This document shows positions 6,285 through 9,043 of a stretch of 9,043 nt of DNA, in pieces. Each line of letters opens with the position of its first letter. Position 1 is the first letter of the stretch. The DNA is from Candidatus Gottesmanbacteria bacterium RIFOXYB1_FULL_47_11. Its GTDB lineage: Bacteria; Patescibacteriota; Microgenomatia; UBA10105; UBA927. Under the pieces are notes generated by a model. The model worked only from the letters and a program-made list of their open reading frames with translations. It was not told the origin of the DNA and did not search any database. The DNA is taken from positions 12,873-21,915 of the forward strand of contig MFKE01000024.1 in NCBI GenBank assembly GCA_001779455.1, in the 5' to 3' direction. The position numbers and the translations under genes were made by a program.

Positions 6285-6593
6285 TTATGAAAATCCGAGC
6301 TGCGCCTTGGCCGTTTGGCTCATACGGTCCACCGTCCAGGGCGGCTCAAACGTCAGGGCGATATCAACTTTGTTGACCCCTTTCAGTTTCCCTACCTCCT
6401 GCCGGATCGGATCCGCAATCTGTTCAAACAGCGGACATCCGACGGTCGTTAAGGTCATGAGAATTTCCACGTTTCCCTTTTTATCTATACCGATGTTGTA
6501 TATCAGTCCCAAATCCCACAGCGATACGCCGATCTCCGGATCGGGTATTTCTTTTAACACGTTTTCTATCTGTGCACGTGTTACCATAATCAT
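6285..6593 (-). CDS. MIP18/SufT-type (DUF59) Fe-S assembly factor
   Basis: This is a single-domain MIP18/PaaD-like protein of about 102 residues, the family's normal size; relatives help mature or deliver iron-sulfur clusters to target proteins. The signature segments are IPDPEIGVSLWDLGLIY (16-32), LTTVGCPLFEQIAD (48-61) with the conserved Cys53, and TFEPPWTVDRMS (81-92). No suf or isc genes are in the window, so its partners must be elsewhere. It leads the operon with the small charged protein and cysS. Two ATG codons are possible, at 6593 and 6587. The predicted -10 (6602 to 6597) ends 3 bases from the first and 9 from the second. On promoter geometry the 6587 start (100 aa) is therefore more likely; I give the longer frame. 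Confidence 0.92.
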   Translation of the reverse strand: MIMVTRAQIENVLKEIPDPEIGVSLWDLGLIYNIGIDKKGNVEILMTLTTVGCPLFEQIADPIRQEVGKLKGVNKVDIALTFEPPWTVDRMSQTAKAQLGFS

Positions 6594-6596
6594 CTT

Positions 6597-6625
6597 ATTA
6601 TCGCCTTTACCGTCATCTCAATCAA
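6597..6625 (-). promoter_or_regulatory. Promoter of the sufT-like/cysS operon
   Basis: On the minus strand TTGATT (6625 to 6620, 4/6) is followed after 17 bases by GATAAT (6602 to 6597, 5/6). A start about 7 bases downstream falls near 6590, between the two candidate ATGs. The resulting mRNA would have almost no leader. Confidence 0.5.
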
Positions 6626-6629
6626 TAGT

Positions 6630-6658
6630 TGGACAATTTAACCATAATCGGCTACTAT
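6630..6658 (+). promoter_or_regulatory. Promoter of the 6667 gene
   Basis: TGGACA (6630-6635, 5/6 to TTGACA) and TACTAT (6653-6658, 4/6 to TATAAT) are 17 bases apart, and the -10 ends 8 bases before ATG 6667. Its -35 is only 4 bases from that of the divergent operon, so the two promoters are back to back and could affect one another. Confidence 0.45.
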
Positions 6659-6666
6659 TACACACC

Positions 6667-7128
6667 ATGAGCCACGAACATATTAACCAGCTAGTGTTTC
6701 TGAAACGAGCGTTTGAGTTCCAGTTAAAAAATAAACAATGGATGTCTTGTGTAACAAAGGCTGAATTTGTCCTCGGTCATCTTACCTCGAAAAGCAAGAT
6801 GCGTGAATTGGTATTGAAGTACAGTTCATTTAATTGGGGAGCACATTTACTTAACTCCGTTTTTCCAAAAGCCGACAATCCTAGCGAATTTCATTCAAGA
6901 GATGGCGTGGTTCAGTTGGATGAACATCCTGTGCAAGTGATGGGTTGGAAAGAATACGAAGAACAAATCAAACTCGGCATCTCAATGGGTTTCAATAGAG
7001 ATTATATTATTTGGGGTTTTAATCAACAAGCAGAGGAGCGTGGTATTGATTTAGAATGGCATTTTTCCGCCGAAGCACCAACAAAACCTAATACTCCCGC
7101 CGCCCTTCGAGGGCGCGGGAGAGTGTAA
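6667..7128 (+). CDS. AT-rich orphan gene, function unknown
   Basis: The 153-residue product (from ATG 6667) matches no family I recognise. It appears soluble, alpha-helical at the start (residues 5-50), and rich in aromatics, with five Trp at 25, 57, 94, 116 and 131. It has no signal peptide or membrane helix. One Cys (28) and scattered His do not form a metal site. Four sampled 60-base lines average about 36% GC against roughly 42-67% in lines sampled from neighbouring genes, so it may be recently acquired. The last 13-14 codons (TPAALRGRGRV) are antisense to the recR end and give a low-complexity tail, as if an original stop had been lost. The frame is also open further upstream to 6151, but that part is antisense to the sufT-like operon. 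ATG 6667 is chosen because it follows a fitting promoter. There is no Shine-Dalgarno. Confidence 0.7.
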   Translation: MSHEHINQLVFLKRAFEFQLKNKQWMSCVTKAEFVLGHLTSKSKMRELVLKYSSFNWGAHLLNSVFPKADNPSEFHSRDGVVQLDEHPVQVMGWKEYEEQIKLGISMGFNRDYIIWGFNQQAEERGIDLEWHFSAEAPTKPNTPAALRGRGRV

Positions 7129-7678
7129 CGTCGTCTGCGTATTCGATGTCTGCACCGACCGGCAACCCATGAGCAAGACGCGTCACGGAAATATTTTTCG
7201 GAATTTGCTTCTGGATATACATACTGGTTGCCTCGCCTTCCATGTTGGGATTTAATGCAAGGATAAGTTCTTTAACGGACGTAAGACGTGTGAGTAAATC
7301 ATTAATAAATAATTCATCCGGGCCGATATTGTTCAACGGATCAATGGATCCGTGAAGCACATGGTACAGGCCGTTAAATTTTCCGGTTCTTTCGATAGAC
7401 AACACATCTGTCGGCTGTTCGACAACACAGATAATAGATTGGTCCCGGCCGGGATTTTTACAGATATCGCAGGGATCTGCTTCTGCGACGTTTTTGCATA
7501 GTGAACAAAGAACGGTATTGGCTTTTAGCCCGCTTACATGTTTGGCAAAAGCGTCAAGCTCCTCCTGCGGTACGTGCAACAGATAAAAGGCAAGTCGGGA
7601 GGCGGTTTTGGGGCCGATTCCCGGCAACCGCTGGAATGATTCAATAACGCGCGAAACTGCTTTCGGAAGAAGAGTCAT
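7088..7678 (-). CDS. recR: Recombination mediator protein RecR
   Basis: RecR works with RecO and RecF to load RecA on gapped DNA in the cytoplasm. At 196 residues it has the family's usual length and full domain order. A helix-hairpin-helix is at about 7-35 (LPGIGPKTASRLAFYLL). A C4 zinc finger uses C58, C61, C70 and C73. The Toprim domain begins at IICVVEQPTD (82-91) with E87 and includes NPNMEGEAT (143-151). The C-terminal motif is TRLAHGLPVGADIEYADDVTLSRAL...RRE. Its ATG overlaps the prs stop (ATGA), so it is translated by coupling with prs; I see no Shine-Dalgarno. The 3' end contains a strong hairpin and overlaps the convergent AT-rich gene by 41 bases. No dnaX or YbaB gene, the common bacterial neighbours of recR, is in view. 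Confidence 0.97.
   Translation of the reverse strand: MTLLPKAVSRVIESFQRLPGIGPKTASRLAFYLLHVPQEELDAFAKHVSGLKANTVLCSLCKNVAEADPCDICKNPGRDQSIICVVEQPTDVLSIERTGKFNGLYHVLHGSIDPLNNIGPDELFINDLLTRLTSVKELILALNPNMEGEATSMYIQKQIPKNISVTRLAHGLPVGADIEYADDVTLSRALEGRREY
7094..7121. terminator. GC-rich hairpin at the convergent end of recR and the 6667 gene
   Basis: CTCCCG and CGCCCT (left arm, separated by one bulged C at 7100) pair fully with AGGGCG and CGGGAG around a TCG loop: 12 base pairs with one bulge. It lies in the last codons of both convergent genes. In the recR direction it is followed by a moderately T-rich stretch (TATTAGGTTTTGTT); in the plus direction there is no T-run. It could act as a coding-embedded terminator for recR, and perhaps as a pause or RNA-end protector for the opposite gene. 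Alternatively it follows from the conserved RecR C-terminal codons (SRALEGRR). Confidence 0.5.
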
Positions 7679-8550
7679 TGTTTCATTATAGCATCTGCAA
7701 GTATGGGGGCGACGGAAACAATGGTAAGTTTTTTACATTGTTTTTCTTTCGGCACAAGTATAGTATCGGTGACAATCACGCGGTTGATGACTGATGCATC
7801 TAATTTTTTTGCAGCATCACCCGCCAGCACCGCGTGCGTTGCAAGAAAAAAGATGTTTTTTGCGCCGTTTTTTTTGAGAAATTCACTGGTTTTTATTGCT
7901 GTTTCTGCAGTATTAATAATATCATCAAAAATAATACAGTCTTTCCCCGCAATGTCGTCTGAAATACCGGTAACTGTCACGTTTCCGCTTTCACGGTCAC
8001 GTATTTTTGACAGATACACAATCGACAAGTGCGCTTCTTTTGCGAACGTTTCCGACCTGGATCTCCCTCCCGCATCCGGCGATACGACAACACCGGCGTA
8101 TTTGCCGAAAAGTTCTCTCGTCGACAGTTCAACCACGGGGATGTGAAAATATTGGAGAACTTTTTGTGAATGCAGTTCGCTTGTGATGACGCGGTCAAAA
8201 CCCGCTGCTTCTATAAATTTCGCAACCAGCGACGCGGACACCGCCTCGCCGCGCCTGAACGCTTTGTCCTGTTTGCTGTATCCCATCCAGGGAATAACGG
8301 CTGTTACCTCTGCCGCTTTCAAATCCTTGAGCGCCTGACCAATCAGGCATAGCTCAACAAGGTGTTGATCCGCAACTTCCGACAGGGACTGCAGGACAAA
8401 CACCCGCTTACCCGCGACATCCTCTTTAACATAGACTCGACACTCGTTGTCGATAAACCGGGTAATTTCAACGTTTCCGAGTGGAGTACGCAACCGTGCT
8501 GCAATAGACTGCGCGAGTGGATGGTTTGAGGTACCAGAAAATATATACAT
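7675..8550 (-). CDS. prs: Ribose-phosphate pyrophosphokinase (PRPP synthetase)
   Basis: It makes PRPP from ribose 5-phosphate and ATP, feeding purine, pyrimidine, NAD, His and Trp synthesis. Motifs: N-terminal FSGTSNHPLAQSIA (4-17), ATP-binding WMGYSKQDKAFRRGEAVSA (88-106), ELHSQ with H127, VVSPDAGG (155-162), catalytic flexible-loop K182 and R184 (SKIR), and the PRPP loop IFDDIINTAET (207-217). At 291 residues it is shorter than the typical bacterial enzyme (310-320). The GEAVSA segment in place of the bacterial R.PI(S/T)A, together with THAVLAGDA, resembles archaeal-type PRPP synthetases. The flexible loop is shorter than in the allosteric class I enzymes, so ADP inhibition may be absent; this is inference. 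It starts at ATG 8550, 3 bases after the HAD gene stop, and its stop overlaps the recR start by 4 bases. Confidence 0.95.
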   Translation of the reverse strand: MYIFSGTSNHPLAQSIAARLRTPLGNVEITRFIDNECRVYVKEDVAGKRVFVLQSLSEVADQHLVELCLIGQALKDLKAAEVTAVIPWMGYSKQDKAFRRGEAVSASLVAKFIEAAGFDRVITSELHSQKVLQYFHIPVVELSTRELFGKYAGVVVSPDAGGRSRSETFAKEAHLSIVYLSKIRDRESGNVTVTGISDDIAGKDCIIFDDIINTAETAIKTSEFLKKNGAKNIFFLATHAVLAGDAAKKLDASVINRVIVTDTILVPKEKQCKKLTIVSVAPILADAIMKQ

Positions 8551-8553
8551 ATG

Positions 8554-9043
8554 TTATTTCAATCCTAACAAGGAAAGCACGCGGGTGTCCATGAGAGAAT
8601 CAACAAGAAGTGTAGGATGCTCAGCTCGAAGCTCATCTTTTTTGTGCCTGCCGGTTGTTGCAATAATACTGCTGACTCCAATTGCATGAGCACACAGAAT
8701 ATCCCCAACCGCATCACCGATAATATAGATATCTCCGGGTGAAACAAAAATTCCCGCGTCTTTTTCTACCTTCAAAAATACTGATTTCGCAAGAGATATC
8801 CTGTCTTCAAATTCGTCACTGGTTATAAACAGAGTAAACCATGATGGGTCAATACCGACGTGACGCAATTTCCAATATGCCATTTTTTCTACGTTTCCGG
8901 TCAGTATCCCAAGTAAAAACTGTTTAGAAAAATTACGTAACAAATGGATCAGTTGAACCCCCTCGGGAATAGCTTCATAAATCTGTTTCGTTTCCCGCGT
9001 ATGGGCGTAATCAATAACTGCCATCTTCACATCTTCGAATCTC
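8554..9043 (-). CDS. HAD-superfamily hydrolase, C-terminal part (runs off window end)
   Basis: The frame is open to the window edge, so the N-terminus, which should hold the DxDGT nucleophile motif, lies outside. The visible 163 or so residues look like a phosphoglycolate phosphatase-type HAD phosphatase: a helical cap remnant, motif II ILTGN (T44, counting from the codon at 9030), and motif IV YIIGDAVGDILCAHAIGV with the acid pair D106 and D110. A GTG at 9030 could be read as a start, but the preceding codons (RFED) continue the fold, so the gene is taken as partial. The motif III lysine is not clear; K82 is a candidate. It is the promoter-proximal member visible in an operon with prs and recR, ending 3 bases before prs. 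The substrate cannot be predicted. Confidence 0.85.
   Translation of the reverse strand, partial: RFEDVKMAVIDYAHTRETKQIYEAIPEGVQLIHLLRNFSKQFLLGILTGNVEKMAYWKLRHVGIDPSWFTLFITSDEFEDRISLAKSVFLKVEKDAGIFVSPGDIYIIGDAVGDILCAHAIGVSSIIATTGRHKKDELRAEHPTLLVDSLMDTRVLSLLGLK

Noticed and set aside
6151..6666. Long plus-strand frame extending the AT-rich gene upstream to 325 residues
   Set aside because: The extra part is antisense to the sufT-like gene and its neighbour and has low-complexity Ser/Pro composition; ATG 6667 with its own promoter is the better start.
1..9043. Alternative genetic code with UGA as an amino acid, as in some Patescibacteria
   Set aside because: TGA closes cysS and prs at the expected family ends and there are no in-frame TGA codons in conserved regions.

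Overview
The window reads as a very compact bacterial chromosome segment made mostly of housekeeping genes. There are ten CDSs, two of them cut by the window edges. Gaps between genes are a few bases, convergent genes touch or overlap at their 3' ends, and several enzymes are shorter than usual. TGA is used as a stop (cysS, prs), so the code is the standard bacterial one. Compact proteins, an apparently archaeal-like PRPP synthetase and a lineage-type small charged protein next to cysS suggest a Patescibacteria (Candidate Phyla Radiation) member, perhaps Microgenomates. This is an inference from gene style; no rRNA or ribosomal protein gene is present to confirm it.

Layout. 1-544 (minus): a folate pair, compact 5-formyltetrahydrofolate cyclo-ligase followed by the N-terminus of thymidylate synthase, overlapping by 20 bases. 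575-3052 (plus): a P2-type Ca2+-transporting ATPase. 3021-3977 (minus): a tRNA-dihydrouridine synthase, overlapping the ATPase tail to tail. 4043-4426 (plus): a small membrane-anchored protein of unknown function. 4427-6593 (minus): a three-gene operon of SufT/MIP18-type Fe-S factor, a small charged protein and cysteinyl-tRNA synthetase. 6667-7128 (plus): an AT-rich orphan gene of unknown function. 7088-9043 (minus): an operon of HAD-family hydrolase (5' end outside the window), PRPP synthetase and RecR.

How the genes fit together. The folate pair links recovery of 5-formyl-THF with dTMP synthesis. The PRPP synthetase/RecR operon couples nucleotide precursor supply with recombinational repair by a 4-base start/stop overlap. 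CysRS and the Fe-S factor share an operon and both depend on cysteine metabolism, though a functional link is only a guess.

The main signal beyond the genes is in the three divergent intergenic regions (545-574, 3978-4042, 6594-6666). Each carries back-to-back -10-like elements, mostly about 5 to 10 bases from the start codons. This suggests that operon-leading genes are transcribed as leaderless or nearly leaderless mRNAs, whereas at least two internal genes (thyA, cysS) have good Shine-Dalgarno sequences. I found no CRISPR array, mobile element, rRNA, tRNA or recognisable defence system, and no stretch over 300 bases without a gene.
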